Shown: positions 1 through 8,883, counted from the stretch's first letter. The stretch: DNA of 64,000 nucleotides from Mycolicibacterium canariasense (GCF_002101555.1 NZ_LQOL01000033.1:1-64000); one strand, 5' to 3'. Translations and numbers: made by a program. The notes: generated from the letters alone by a model not told the origin.

Positions 1-53
1 CGTACTACCCTCACCACCAGATCGGGAAGCACACCGGTCACACGAAACGAGGT

Positions 54-251
54 GTGCATCAAACCCGGGATGCTTCAGTAAACACCTCGCGAATGCGGCG
101 TCACCTGGACCAGCACCAGGGGCGCCGCATTCGCGTCTCTACGAAGCCCATCGACGTGGCCGACAAACTCGTGCGTAACACGGTATCCGCCACGTTCTAC
201 GCTCGAAGAGGGCCGCGCACAGCAGCTCTCACTACATCGAGGGCGAAATGA
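54..251 (+). CDS. possible small protein coupled to the next gene
   Basis: A 65-residue basic frame opens with GTG behind a GAAACGAGG-like ribosome site and ends in a TGA that overlaps the ATG of the following beta-propeller gene (ATGA). The overlap is the main reason to list it. The protein has no recognisable domain and may simply be a chance frame; an internal ATG at 93 would also be possible. Confidence 0.3.
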   Translation: MHQTRDASVNTSRMRRHLDQHQGRRIRVSTKPIDVADKLVRNTVSATFYARRGPRTAALTTSRAK

Positions 252-2002
252 GCGAAACGAATCTGCCGGCGCCGCGACCTTTGGCGCGATGGACAGCACC
301 CGTGCTCGCGATCGCGGTCGGCCTGTCCGCGGCCTCCGGTGTATGCCGGCTGATCGCACAAGCGCAGAAGACACCGTCGCTGCTGCTGCTGGCCGACCGC
401 GCCGCCGTCGTCTCCGTGTTTTCGCGCAGCGCGGCGGTGGGTGCGGCGATGCTGGTCGTGCTCGCGGCCTACGCATTGTTGGCGTTCTGGCGCACCGGAG
501 ACAGCACGCGTGACACTGCACATCGCCGCGCCGCCCTGCTGCGGTATCTGTCTCCGACCGTGGCGCTGCTCGGATGTATCGGATTGTGGTGGCGGGTACA
601 GGATTCCAACATCCAACTGTTCGGCACCGCCCGTGACCAGCAGTCTGCTTTGGACGGTGTCGATGTGGTCGGATTGACGTCCATCGCCTGGGTATGTTCG
701 TGCTTGGCCGTGATCGCGCTGGCCGGTGCCGCTGCCGGCGCCGACGGTCACCGTCGCAAGCGGCACTCGCCCGGGCCAGGGGTGCTGATCGTGGCGCTGA
801 CGATGTCGGCGGTCGGCGGCGCCTCGGTGCTGGTCCTGAAGAATCCGACCGCGCACCACGTGAACGCCGCCGCGGCCGAAACCGCCACCGTCGATGTCGG
901 CGGCCCCGTCGCCTACGAGATCGCCGACAACAGCGACCCGGACACGTTCATGGTGGCCGGTGGCCCCGGGCTGATCCGTAGCACCGGTTCAGGCAGCACT
1001 CCAGACGGCGTGGAAGCGATCTCCGGGGCTACCGGCGAGAGGGTGTGGGCGTTGTCGTATCCGGAGCTGTGGGTGCTTCGCGCTGCAGTCAGTGAGCCCG
1101 GCCCCGGCGGCGTGGTCGTGCTGCAAGCACGATTTGATGAGGATCCGGTCCTGATCGGGCTCGACGCCGGCACCGGGACGCCGCTGTGGACACAACCCGA
1201 AGTGGGTGCGCTGACCCGTGACCGCCACATGGCCCCTCTCGTGGACGCGCAGCGATTCCTGAGCGTCGAGCAGGTCCGTTCATCCCCGACCAGCGCGCAG
1301 CCGGCGTGGAAGTGGACGGTTCGGGAGCTGCAGACCGGGCAAGCATTGTGGTCATTTCACCTCCCCGCGGGCTGCCACAAGCTGCCCGGCCTCTCCGCAA
1401 GTGTCGTAATCGTCCCGCACTGCGACGGTCCGGACACGCTGGCAGAGATACGGAGCGGCCTAACCGGTGCGGTCCGCGCGGTACTGCGCACCGCAGACGT
1501 GGGCTTCGATGTCGTGGACACCGAAAACGCTCATGTCACGGGCATCCCGGGCACCGATGTCCTGCTCGTCAGCGAAGTCGGCGCGATCTCCCCCACGTCG
1601 CGGACGTCCTCGCTGATCGACGGGGCCACAGGTGCGGTCGTGTACCGCCTTCCCGACGACGCCCGCGTGCAGGTGCCCGATACACGCACCCTGGTGCTGA
1701 CCGGCCCGGCCGGCCGCCAGACGATCCTGGACCTCGCCACCAGCACCACCATCGAGACCGGACTGGCCACCGACACACTGCGATTCACCGAGGGGTTGGG
1801 AGCCGTCTGGGCCCGCGTCGGTGAGCAGTGGGTCACCCTTGTACCCATCCCCGGTCAGGCCCCGACGCTCAAAGTGCTCAGCCACGAGGAACCCATGAAG
1901 ACCTATCCCAGCCCCTGCACGAGTGCGGATGTGCCCAGGGTGGCAGCGATCAACGGCGCGTTGCTGGTCAACTGCGGCGACCGTATCGTGGGTGTGCGCT
2001 GA
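248..2002 (+). CDS. membrane-anchored PQQ-like beta-propeller protein
   Basis: The 584-residue protein has about five predicted membrane segments in its first 200 residues (the first near 15-35, the last near 175-200) and then a long soluble region with tryptophan-containing blades such as GLDAGTGTPLWTQ, the hallmark of PQQ/BamB-like propellers. Such proteins usually present the propeller outside the membrane as a binding platform; no enzymatic residues are evident. It is a paralog of the next gene (same order of membrane segments and propeller), whose ATG overlaps this stop codon (TGATG), so the two are translated together. Function beyond surface or envelope binding is unknown. Confidence 0.75.
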   Translation: MSETNLPAPRPLARWTAPVLAIAVGLSAASGVCRLIAQAQKTPSLLLLADRAAVVSVFSRSAAVGAAMLVVLAAYALLAFWRTGDSTRDTAHRRAALLRYLSPTVALLGCIGLWWRVQDSNIQLFGTARDQQSALDGVDVVGLTSIAWVCSCLAVIALAGAAAGADGHRRKRHSPGPGVLIVALTMSAVGGASVLVLKNPTAHHVNAAAAETATVDVGGPVAYEIADNSDPDTFMVAGGPGLIRSTGSGSTPDGVEAISGATGERVWALSYPELWVLRAAVSEPGPGGVVVLQARFDEDPVLIGLDAGTGTPLWTQPEVGALTRDRHMAPLVDAQRFLSVEQVRSSPTSAQPAWKWTVRELQTGQALWSFHLPAGCHKLPGLSASVVIVPHCDGPDTLAEIRSGLTGAVRAVLRTADVGFDVVDTENAHVTGIPGTDVLLVSEVGAISPTSRTSSLIDGATGAVVYRLPDDARVQVPDTRTLVLTGPAGRQTILDLATSTTIETGLATDTLRFTEGLGAVWARVGEQWVTLVPIPGQAPTLKVLSHEEPMKTYPSPCTSADVPRVAAINGALLVNCGDRIVGVR

Positions 2003-3834
2003 TGTCACAGCACGACGAACATCCCGGTGTTTCGGACCGCGAGGGCGGGCCGTGGCCACCGTTCATCCCTCGCAGCCAGCAGGACCGACCACCACCGCTG
2101 AGCCGCGCGTTGGTCGCCGCGGGCATCGGCACCAGCCTCGGCGCGCTCGCCGTCACAGCCTACGGCTTCACCATCCGTGTCCCGCGCGGTGGCCGGGCCC
2201 CCGACACCCTCGCGCCGGTCACCGAGTTCTTTGTCTGGTACCTGATTCTGGGATCACTGACCGCCGTGGCGGTTCTCGGTATCGGCATCGGCACCCTGGT
2301 GGGCCGCACCGTGAGCCGTTGGGCGGCCACACTGCTGGCATTCACGGTCGCGATGACCGCCTGGACCTACGGCTCGTCGGTGCCCGCCTCGATCGTGGTG
2401 CGCGTGTCCGGATTCGGGGCGCAGCCGGCCCCCGAACTGGCTCAGCTCGGGTGGCCGCTGCTCGTCGTGGCCGCGGCGCTGCTGTTGGTGGGGTCGGTAT
2501 GGGCGATCAACACCCGGCAGTCTGGGGTACGGTCCCTGCTCACCTTGCTGTCCCCGTGGACCGCAGCGGGTGTCGCGCTGTCCCTGGTCGCTGGCGTCGC
2601 GGTGGCCGGCTGGTGGTGGCCACGCACCCAGACCCCTTCCGCGACTGCTGATCGCGTCGCCGTCGCCCCGTTGCCCACCGCGGTGGGAACCCGGGTCGCG
2701 TACTCGATACCGGTCTTCGACACCGAGCATGTTCTGGCCGCCGGTCCGGGATACCTGACCTACGAACGAGACGGGGCCATCACCGCCTACGATGCGGCCA
2801 CCGGTGTGCCGCGCTGGCACATCGCGGCGGAGGTGTTCCCGAAAGACTGCGGACTGGAAGCGGTGCGCTCCACCGGCGTCACCGCCGGGTCTGTCGTGAT
2901 CGCCCAGTGCATGCGACCGCAACTGCACGAAATCGCACCCGTGAACCCCGACAATGAGCCGGTTCTCATCGGATTCGATGCCAACACCGGCGAGCAGCTG
3001 TGGCTCAACAATGCGGGTTTCGAACTCGCCCATGGCGTAGGAGCGTCGGACACTGTGGTTGCGGTGGTCCGCCGTGCCGAGGAAGTCGGCTCGCTTGATC
3101 CGCAGACAGGTGTGGTGCGCTGGGTGAGGCCTAGCGATGAAGGCCCGTGTGAAAGCACCGCCCATGTGATCAACGATCAGGTGGTGACCGGTCCCTGCTA
3201 CGGCGTCGACATCCGCGTGGCCGACGGGTACACCGGCCAGGAGCGACTGATCTCCCTTCCCGTGGCGCTACCGGTCGTGGCCAGCGATCTAGAGGTGTCA
3301 TCGCTGGGCGCCTACGACAGCATGCTTCTTCTGCAGACGCGCAGCCGGGGGCGTACCGAGCCCGGGGCGGCGGGTAGGGAGCGGATCGGCGTCTTGTCAG
3401 TGGATATCGACACCGACGCGGTGGCTTTCATCAACAGCGCTTCGGAGTCCAGCAGGCGGGAACCCGTTTCGGGACCGCTTGTGCAGTTGGGTGTGGGCGG
3501 TCGAGACGGCGAGCTGTGGGTCGAGGTGTACTCGCTGCTCTCGCGCACTGTGACACGCGTTGAGGGGTTTTCGGTATCGACCTCACTCATCGACGGTTTG
3601 GCATGGGCTCAGATCGGGGACCGCATGGTCACCGCAGCGGCCCGCGACTCCAAGGACATCTTCGTCGCCTCGGTCGCCCCGGACGGCACCGTCATTCGTG
3701 CACCGTCGCCGTGCCCGCAACGTGTGTCCGGCGGTCGGGGTGCCGGCATCATGGCCGTGCGCGGTGCGACGCTGGTGCTCTGTCCTCCGCTCGGCGAGGA
3801 CATTCACGGCTGGGACATTCTGGGGATGCGTTGA
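2002..3834 (+). CDS. second membrane-anchored PQQ-like beta-propeller protein
   Basis: This 610-residue protein starts at the ATG overlapping the previous stop; a longer frame opening inside the upstream gene is less likely because the translational overlap is clean. A proline-rich cytoplasmic head (to about 32) is followed by four or five membrane segments to about residue 215 and a C-terminal propeller with blades such as LIGFDANTGEQLWLNN. It shares architecture with its neighbour and probably arose by duplication. Its last 31 bp overlap the end of the convergent gene 3804-4331. Role unknown. Confidence 0.75.
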   Translation: MSQHDEHPGVSDREGGPWPPFIPRSQQDRPPPLSRALVAAGIGTSLGALAVTAYGFTIRVPRGGRAPDTLAPVTEFFVWYLILGSLTAVAVLGIGIGTLVGRTVSRWAATLLAFTVAMTAWTYGSSVPASIVVRVSGFGAQPAPELAQLGWPLLVVAAALLLVGSVWAINTRQSGVRSLLTLLSPWTAAGVALSLVAGVAVAGWWWPRTQTPSATADRVAVAPLPTAVGTRVAYSIPVFDTEHVLAAGPGYLTYERDGAITAYDAATGVPRWHIAAEVFPKDCGLEAVRSTGVTAGSVVIAQCMRPQLHEIAPVNPDNEPVLIGFDANTGEQLWLNNAGFELAHGVGASDTVVAVVRRAEEVGSLDPQTGVVRWVRPSDEGPCESTAHVINDQVVTGPCYGVDIRVADGYTGQERLISLPVALPVVASDLEVSSLGAYDSMLLLQTRSRGRTEPGAAGRERIGVLSVDIDTDAVAFINSASESSRREPVSGPLVQLGVGGRDGELWVEVYSLLSRTVTRVEGFSVSTSLIDGLAWAQIGDRMVTAAARDSKDIFVASVAPDGTVIRAPSPCPQRVSGGRGAGIMAVRGATLVLCPPLGEDIHGWDILGMR

Positions 3835-4331
3835 CCCTGTTGGTCGGTCGCGAAGTAGAACGGTTCCCAGTAGCCCATCTCGGCCACGGCCATGACGCCG
3901 AGCACCCGTGTACGCGGCTGTCCAGCTGGGCAGTGCTGCTCGACTGTCATGTCGAATTGGTACGTCGAGTTCTCGCCGTCCAAGCCCGGAATGCGTTGGC
4001 GCCCCTGGTCGCCGCGATCGCGCACCGATACCAGCTCGTAGCGGCACCCCGGCGCCGGCAGGGCGACCTCGATCGTGCGGGCCTGCGCCGCAGCTAGTTT
4101 CCCGCCCACATACAGAACGGGAACCTGTGCCGCGTCGTGGGTGTTCAAGCCCGTCACCAGCTGCTGTGCCCAGTTACGCTGCTTGCCGGGCCCGTAATCG
4201 CCCATCTCCACACCGTCCACGCTCGACGACAATGTGCACGTCCACGTCACGGCACCCACAGCTGCGGCGGCCGTGAGGACAGCCGCGGCGGCCACGGCCG
4301 GACGACGTCCCGCGACACCGGTGCCTCTCAT
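3804..4331 (-). CDS. predicted secreted or membrane-anchored protein
   Basis: 175 residues from the ATG at 4331, chosen because it places an Ala/Val-rich membrane segment (about residues 9-32) near the N terminus; a longer frame upstream would bury it. The rest is a soluble domain with paired cysteines (near CRYEL and QHCPAG) and no recognised family. It follows the lipoprotein gene 4343-4570 by 11 bp and is probably co-transcribed with it. Its 3' end overlaps the convergent propeller gene. Confidence 0.6.
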   Translation of the reverse strand: MRGTGVAGRRPAVAAAAVLTAAAAVGAVTWTCTLSSSVDGVEMGDYGPGKQRNWAQQLVTGLNTHDAAQVPVLYVGGKLAAAQARTIEVALPAPGCRYELVSVRDRGDQGRQRIPGLDGENSTYQFDMTVEQHCPAGQPRTRVLGVMAVAEMGYWEPFYFATDQQGQRIPRMSQP

Positions 4332-4342
4332 TGTCCGGGCAG

Positions 4343-4570
4343 CTACCGCGGCGCGGACGCTGAGGTGGGCTTGCTCTTGCCGGAGTGAATGTCGCGCACC
4401 TCGTCGGGCGAGGCATCCGATGACCCGCACGCCACAGCAGCGAATGCGACAGCGCCGGTCGCCACCGCGATCACTGCCCGCCGGACAAAAGCTTTCACAG
4501 GTCCCGGGTGCGTGTCAGCGCCGCGGGAAGAGTGAACGGAGGCGGTGGTGATGGTGATGTCCGCAGTCAT
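4343..4570 (-). CDS. small lipoprotein
   Basis: 75 residues, starting at an ATG preceded by AGGGGGA. A basic stretch (VRRA) and hydrophobic core lead to the lipobox AVAC, so the mature product would be a short lipid-anchored, polar peptide of about 25 residues ending in Lys/Ser/Pro-rich sequence. It lies directly upstream of 3804-4331. No function can be assigned. Confidence 0.6.
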   Translation of the reverse strand: MTADITITTASVHSSRGADTHPGPVKAFVRRAVIAVATGAVAFAAVACGSSDASPDEVRDIHSGKSKPTSASAPR

Positions 4571-4795
4571 CGTGACATGTCCCCCTGAATGTGTCGGATG
4601 CCGCTGTGCACGGCCTACATTCAGCCTAAACCGGGTCACAGACCCTGGTGCGCAACAATTTTCTGCCCGCCAACCTGCACAGTAGGCGACGTGACAGCCG
4701 CGAGACGCGCGTTGCCCGACCGGCTTGGCCATGGCATCAGCACGGTCTCGACCTCAGCCGCAGCGCAGCCTGCATGACCGACGACGACGACGCGC

Positions 4796-5284
4796 TCAGA
4801 GGGTGTACACCGAGATGTGCACGTACGTCTCGTCGGGTGCGCGCTTGTCGATGATGATCTCGCGGACGAACGCGCCGTTGGTCGAGTCGATCCCGTTCTG
4901 CAGGTACTGCGGGTCGGGCGCGGATTCCAGTGCCGGCCCGGCGATCACAGACATTGACTTCGGTATGTCGGAGGGCTGCGGGCCGAGGAGAAACTGAGAC
5001 AGGAATTCCTCGAGTTGCCCGTCATCGAGTCGCATCGCCATCCGGTAGCGGATGTCGGCACCTGAGTCGGATTCGACACCGAGGATCTCGGGCCAGACCG
5101 GAAGCCCGAACTCGCCGGATGTCTGGATCGCTTCGAGCACGCTAACCGTCGGCTCGGCAGGATCGGCTCGGGTGCCCTCGACGGGTGAACAGGCCGTGAG
5201 CACGCACGCCATCAGCAGCGCCAGCGCTGCCTGGGCGCTGTGACGCCGGAGGATGTTCGCCCTGTCAACGTCACTGGCTGCCAC
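4796..5284 (-). CDS. lipoprotein, unknown function
   Basis: A GTG at 5284, nine bases after AAAGG, gives a 162-residue protein with basic N terminus, hydrophobic stretch and lipobox LTAC. The mature domain includes an extended C terminus with alternating hydrophobic residues (EIIIDKRAPDETYVHISVYT). A longer frame to 5440 has no comparable ribosome site. No family recognised. Confidence 0.6.
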   Translation of the reverse strand: MAASDVDRANILRRHSAQAALALLMACVLTACSPVEGTRADPAEPTVSVLEAIQTSGEFGLPVWPEILGVESDSGADIRYRMAMRLDDGQLEEFLSQFLLGPQPSDIPKSMSVIAGPALESAPDPQYLQNGIDSTNGAFVREIIIDKRAPDETYVHISVYTL

Positions 5285-5464
5285 GACCACCGGCCTTTCT
5301 GTGAGGTCGGCTCTTTCAGCCGAGAGGGTCAATGGCGCGCACAGGGGTTCGGCGGCTGCTGCGGATGCGGATGCTGCCAGGCCGACCCACCCCAGCGCGC
5401 TCTGGAAAGAGTAACCGCCGCGGTGAGCAGACAACGTCACGTCTTTTTCACACCCTGGATGCGA

Positions 5465-5587
5465 CTATGTGTTCACCGCCGGCTCCGAGTACATGAAATG
5501 CGTTCGGACGCTGATGGTCGCGGGCGCGGTCCGGCCACGGACGCGGCGGTGCTCCGGAACGGGTCGGTACTTCTGGTCGATTGCCAT
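5465..5587 (-). CDS. small 40-residue protein
   Basis: ATG at 5587 sits seven bases after GAGAGGAGA, a near-perfect ribosome site, and the frame stops with TAG. The product is basic and proline-containing, with the segment VRTHFMYSEPAV. It lies 52 bp downstream of the membrane protein 5640-5897 and could be the last gene of that operon. Unknown function. Confidence 0.5.
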   Translation of the reverse strand: MAIDQKYRPVPEHRRVRGRTAPATISVRTHFMYSEPAVNT

Positions 5588-5639
5588 CAGCGGTCTCCTC
5601 TCGAAGCGCATCCCAGGTCGTCGGGCGCAGGCGGGAAGC

Positions 5640-5897
5640 TCAAGCGAACAGGCTCCACACCCAGAATCCCGCGGCGATCAGTGCCGGCCACAGGATCGCA
5701 GCGGCGGCCATCGCGCACAGAACGCCCCGTGCCGCACTGGCGCCGGGATTGTTGGCACGCCACCACTCGTCGCGAAGCCAGTCGTCACTGATCCCGTCGC
5801 CGCCCTCGACGTAGACCGGCTGCTCGGCATCGTGGCGCTCGATCTCCACGGCTGCCCACCTCCCTGCTGCACCCGGACCACCCGGGTGGGCGCTCAT
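5640..5897 (-). CDS. small single-pass membrane protein
   Basis: 85 residues from the ATG that overlaps the stop of the upstream gene (ATGA). An acidic first half (VEGGDGISDDWLRDEWW) is followed by one C-terminal membrane segment rich in Ala, Trp and Leu. Third gene of the operon starting at 6522. Possibly a membrane-tethered accessory or holin-like product, but nothing identifies it. Confidence 0.6.
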   Translation of the reverse strand: MSAHPGGPGAAGRWAAVEIERHDAEQPVYVEGGDGISDDWLRDEWWRANNPGASAARGVLCAMAAAAILWPALIAAGFWVWSLFA

Positions 5898-6265
5898 ACT
5901 GCGGCTCCCAGGCGAAACTGGCGCAGCTCGGCGCGTGCCTGGTCCAGCCCGTTGAACGGCGCACCGCGGTGCTGGGGAGCGTGCGCCCAGGGACGAGCGG
6001 CGCAGTACGCCGCGATGGCGTCGATGTCCCATCCCGTTCTCGGAAGCCGGTACGCCTGGGCGCGGTGCTCGACGGAGTGCCGGTGCAGCTGCACAGGTGA
6101 GCCGTCGGCCCCGCTGCGGTAGGACTTGATACGCCCGTCACGGGTGACGGAAACGACCACGCCGACGGTGACGCTGACCCGTTGCGCGTTCGGGGCACCG
6201 ACGGTGTGTGTCGTCTGGGCGCGCACGAACACCACCGCGTCGCCACGCTGAAACTCCGGGACCAT
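5894..6265 (-). CDS. hypothetical protein
   Basis: 123 residues. The first half looks like a small beta-barrel (GDAVVFVRA, VSVTVGVVVSVTRDGRIKSY), reminiscent of KOW/SH3-like folds; the rest is helical. Overlaps both neighbours by one to four bases, so it is translationally coupled within the operon read from the palindromic promoter at 6540. Confidence 0.6.
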   Translation of the reverse strand: MVPEFQRGDAVVFVRAQTTHTVGAPNAQRVSVTVGVVVSVTRDGRIKSYRSGADGSPVQLHRHSVEHRAQAYRLPRTGWDIDAIAAYCAARPWAHAPQHRGAPFNGLDQARAELRQFRLGAAV

Positions 6266-6522
6266 CAGGCGCCCAACCTGGGACGGCGCCAGAACGTGGG
6301 CGCGGGGTTGGCAGCCGGGCGCCAGGTTCTGTCAGTGATCGCCCGGATCTCTTCGACGGCTTCGTGGCGCACCTCGTCGGCGCCCGCGGTGGTGACACAC
6401 CTGGCGCTGTGGTGCTGAGCGATCCACAGGTCGTCGAGAACCTCACGAATCGCCTCCAACCGCTGCGCGTCGCACAGACGCTGGTCATCGCTGGTCACGA
6501 TTGTCGCGTGCGCCTTAGCCAC
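6265..6522 (-). CDS. hypothetical helical protein, first gene of operon
   Basis: 85 residues from a GTG that follows AGGAGGAG by six bases. Mostly helical and charged (EAIREVLDDLWIAQ, EAVEEIRAITDR). Its promoter is the shared palindrome at 6539-6559, so it belongs to the element-wide regulon. Function unknown. Confidence 0.6.
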   Translation of the reverse strand: MAKAHATIVTSDDQRLCDAQRLEAIREVLDDLWIAQHHSARCVTTAGADEVRHEAVEEIRAITDRTWRPAANPAPTFWRRPRLGA

Positions 6523-6538
6523 TGTCTCCTCCTACATA

Positions 6539-6559
6539 TATTCTCTGTTTTAGAGAATA
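6539..6559. promoter_or_regulatory. shared palindromic operator/promoter, copy 1
   Basis: A 21-bp perfect inverted repeat around TTT: TATTCTCTG then TAGAGAATA on the other arm. It lies between divergent genes 6522 (minus) and 6609 (plus). TATTCT on either strand can serve as a -10 hexamer, so bound repressor would block both promoters. One of eight copies. Confidence 0.75.
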
Positions 6560-6608
6560 GTACGCATCGCTCGACGATCACGTTCGACGAAATAAACAGG
6601 GGGACAAC

Positions 6609-7415
6609 ATGACGCAGACAACCAACGCCGTCGACGCAGCCGAGAACCCTGACACACGCCCTGCTCCGCCGCTGATATTCCGTCCGGTCCCCCACCCCTG
6701 CGGCACCCTGACGATCCACACCGCAACCACCGACACCCACACCATCGAGCTGTACCGCGTCAACGACGCCGAAGGGGCGCGCACCCATGGCGCGTGGTTC
6801 ATGCGAATCCGTGTCGCCGGCGGCGTCTTGGCCGCGCATTCGCGGCATACCACGATGGCAGCCGGGCGCCAGTTCGCCGCAGCTGTGCTCGCCGCGGTCA
6901 ACGGCCCGGCCCACGTCGACTTGCTCGCCGCTCACGATCTTGTCGCGGCCGGAGTTGCCGAACACGCTGAACCCGCTGGCATGCCCGACGCGGAGCCGAT
7001 CGTGGTCCTCGCATGTGGCGCGGCCAAGTTGGAACGGCGCGCGCCAGCAGCCGAGCTGTACACGTCACCACATTTCGCGCTGATGCTTCGCGCAGCGCGC
7101 CGCGTCGCGGGCGAACATGCGGGGCGGGTGTTGATCCTGTCCGCGCTTCACGGCCTGGTCGAGTGCGAACGTGAGTTGGAGCCTTACGACGTGCAGATGG
7201 GCGACCCCCGCTCAGTTACGCCTGCCACGATCGCCGAACAATTGGCCGGTATCGCTCCGCGGTCGATCACCGCGCTGCTCCCGCGCGCATATGCAACCGC
7301 GCTCGATGAAGCGGCGGGCATCGCAGGTGCTCCAGCACCCACGGACCTGCTCGCCGATGCGCCCGGTATCGGCTATCAGCGCCGGGTGGCCTCGCGCCTG
7401 CTCGCAACTGGGTGA
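6609..7415 (+). CDS. DUF6884/YaaA-like protein
   Basis: 268 residues; ATG after GGGGGA. An N-terminal domain to about residue 110 (WFMRIRVAGGVLAAHSRHTT) precedes a domain with VVLACGAAKLERRAPAAELY, TSPHFALMLRAAR, and VLILSALHGLV, the pattern of DUF6884 proteins related to the YaaA superfamily. That family includes DNA-binding and peroxide-response proteins; the reaction is not established. Transcribed away from the operator at 6539-6559. Confidence 0.6.
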   Translation: MTQTTNAVDAAENPDTRPAPPLIFRPVPHPCGTLTIHTATTDTHTIELYRVNDAEGARTHGAWFMRIRVAGGVLAAHSRHTTMAAGRQFAAAVLAAVNGPAHVDLLAAHDLVAAGVAEHAEPAGMPDAEPIVVLACGAAKLERRAPAAELYTSPHFALMLRAARRVAGEHAGRVLILSALHGLVECERELEPYDVQMGDPRSVTPATIAEQLAGIAPRSITALLPRAYATALDEAAGIAGAPAPTDLLADAPGIGYQRRVASRLLATG

Positions 7416-7578
7416 TGCGGGCTACTCACCGTGGCGCGCACCCGCAACTGCAGACCACACGCAGTGCCCGCGCCGTAGCCGTGACTTAACCGACCAACGT
7501 GCCAGCCTCCGGCCTCCCGGAGGCCACAACGGGTGCCCCCGGGGAGATCTATCCGCACCCACGAAAGGGCACTGCTCC

Positions 7579-7794
7579 ATGTTCATCTGCGAGTTCCAGC
7601 GAATCAGCAACCGTGAGTATTTCGGCAAAGCGGAGTTTCCGGACCGCCCTGCCGCCGAGAAGTACGCGATCGCGGAGCTGACCAAGCTCGGGGAGGATCC
7701 CGAGAACATCCGAGCCGCGGTGGCGGTGGCCGGCTACGGATGCGCGGACACCAGCGCTTTCGGCTACGGCGTCCGCATCTTCGAGTCCGACTAG
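7579..7794 (+). CDS. small hypothetical protein
   Basis: 71 residues, ATG nine bases after CGAAAGGG. Mixed alpha/beta composition (EYFGKAEFPDRPAAEKYAI); no recognised family. Stands alone about 160 bp downstream of 6609-7415; the gap contains a short GGCCTC/GAGGCC inverted repeat near 7511. Confidence 0.55.
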   Translation: MFICEFQRISNREYFGKAEFPDRPAAEKYAIAELTKLGEDPENIRAAVAVAGYGCADTSAFGYGVRIFESD

Positions 7795-7835
7795 CGGCCA
7801 GGCGTTGGGGGCGTGTCACCAGGTCAGACGGCCAG

Positions 7836-7845
7836 TGTCACGTCC
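7836..7845. promoter_or_regulatory. TGTCACGTCC motif
   Basis: One copy of the recurring 10-11-bp motif (complement GGACGTGACA), about 35 bp upstream of the -10-like TAGTCT of the Xre gene at 7920. Confidence 0.45.
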
Positions 7846-7884
7846 TCATCGCCGTTGTCCGCGAATCGCGCGCCCATCGCGCTA

Positions 7885-7901
7885 GTCTCTGTATTGGAGA
7901 A
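7885..7901. promoter_or_regulatory. shared palindromic operator, degenerate copy
   Basis: GTCTCTGTATTGGAGAA matches the shared palindrome at 14 of 17 positions and overlaps the -10-like TAGTCT, 19 bp before the ATG of the Xre-like gene. This placement is what autoregulation by that gene would look like. Confidence 0.5.
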
Positions 7902-7919
7902 TCCCTGGAAAGGACCGAC

Positions 7920-8195
7920 ATGCCCGTGCACCCGCAGCGCACATTCACCCTGGCAGACACCGCTGTCGGCGCTGTTGTACGCGCCGAACGTCTGCGTGTC
8001 GGGCACAAGCTCCACGATCTGGCCGACGCCGCCGGGATCGACTGGCGGGTGCTGTCCCGCATTGAACGCGGCGACCGCCCGTGCCGTGTGACCGAGCTGG
8101 TCGCGCTGGCACACGCAAGCGGCTCGAAACCGGAGAAGTTGCTGGAAACGGTGATCAATCGTCGCACCGAGCTGCACGCTGTGTCACGTCCCTGA
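7920..8195 (+). CDS. Xre-like helix-turn-helix regulator 1
   Basis: 91 residues, ATG after GGAAAGGACC. Residues about 18-65 form a lambda-repressor-type HTH (RVGHKLHDLADAAGIDWRVL then SRIERGDR, the typical end of the recognition helix). It shares the N terminus MPVHPQR and most of the HTH with the gene at 8258, so the two are duplicates. Because a degenerate copy of the shared palindrome lies on its promoter, it is a candidate regulator of the palindrome regulon; this is inference. Confidence 0.75.
   Translation: MPVHPQRTFTLADTAVGAVVRAERLRVGHKLHDLADAAGIDWRVLSRIERGDRPCRVTELVALAHASGSKPEKLLETVINRRTELHAVSRP
8182..8192. promoter_or_regulatory. TGTCACGTCCC motif
   Basis: Copy of the recurring motif at the very end of the first Xre gene, just upstream of a TGACAT/TAACCT (19-bp spacer) promoter-like pair for the second Xre gene. 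Confidence 0.45.
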
Positions 8196-8257
8196 CATGG
8201 CACGCGCGGCTGGACGCTAACCTCTCTGCGCTGGAACTTCACCCGAAAGGACTGAGC

Positions 8258-8545
8258 ATGCCTGTGCACCCGCAGCGCAAGTTTGACTTGTCCGATGAAT
8301 CTGTCGGCGAGGCGCTGCGCGCTGCGCGGCACGGCGCGGGATACGAGCTACGCGACCTTGCGGAGGCGGCCGGTATCGACTGGCGGGTGCTGTCTCGGAT
8401 CGAGCGGGGCGAGCGCCCCTGTCGGGTGACTGAGATGGTGGCGCTTTCCGCGGCGACGTACATCGATCCAGAGACCGTGCTGCAAGCCGCGCTCGGCGAC
8501 AAGGCCGCGATGCGCAAGCTGAACAACTACCCCGCCAGCAGCTGA
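8258..8545 (+). CDS. Xre-like helix-turn-helix regulator 2
   Basis: 95 residues, ATG after CGAAAGGAC. HTH with ELRDLAEAAGIDWRVL and SRIERGER, close to regulator 1 but with a different C-terminal tail ending NNYPASS. The upstream region carries TAACCTCTCTG rather than a full palindrome. Probably a paralog with shifted DNA specificity or a dimerisation partner. Confidence 0.75.
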   Translation: MPVHPQRKFDLSDESVGEALRAARHGAGYELRDLAEAAGIDWRVLSRIERGERPCRVTEMVALSAATYIDPETVLQAALGDKAAMRKLNNYPASS

Positions 8546-8562
8546 GCGCGCTTCGACACCGC

Positions 8563-8883
8563 ATGTGCGACCACGAAACGCCGGCACTCGCGCCGGTGGG
8601 ATCGCTGAATGTTCCCGTGCTCGCCGGTTCGCGCGCCCGCGCCCGCCAAATCCTCGCGGCGGTAGACGGCGACCTGGCCGGCTGGACCGTGCACCTTCGG
8701 TGCGATTACGTCGTCGCCGCGACGGCATCGTTCGCCGATGAGATCGTGCGGACGATACTCGTCGACCGCTGCGCCGCGGCGCTGAGCGTCACCTCGTCGG
8801 CGCCAGCAGAGCTGGTCGACCATCTGCGTGCACGCGCCGCTGCATGCGGAGTCGCCGACAGGCTCCAGCTGGATCTGCTCTGA
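8563..8883 (+). CDS. STAS-like (DUF4325-type) protein
   Basis: 106 residues starting 18 bp after regulator 2. The segment WTVHLRCDYVVAATASFADE followed by IVRTIL resembles DUF4325, a STAS-like domain often linked to HTH regulators or anti-sigma-type switches. The usual phosphorylated serine cannot be assigned with confidence. Likely co-transcribed with the Xre genes. Confidence 0.45.
   Translation: MCDHETPALAPVGSLNVPVLAGSRARARQILAAVDGDLAGWTVHLRCDYVVAATASFADEIVRTILVDRCAAALSVTSSAPAELVDHLRARAAACGVADRLQLDLL

Noticed and set aside
5240..6122. Plus-strand frames across the 5-6 kb operon
   Set aside because: Antisense to coupled genes with good ribosome sites; composition typical of shadows.
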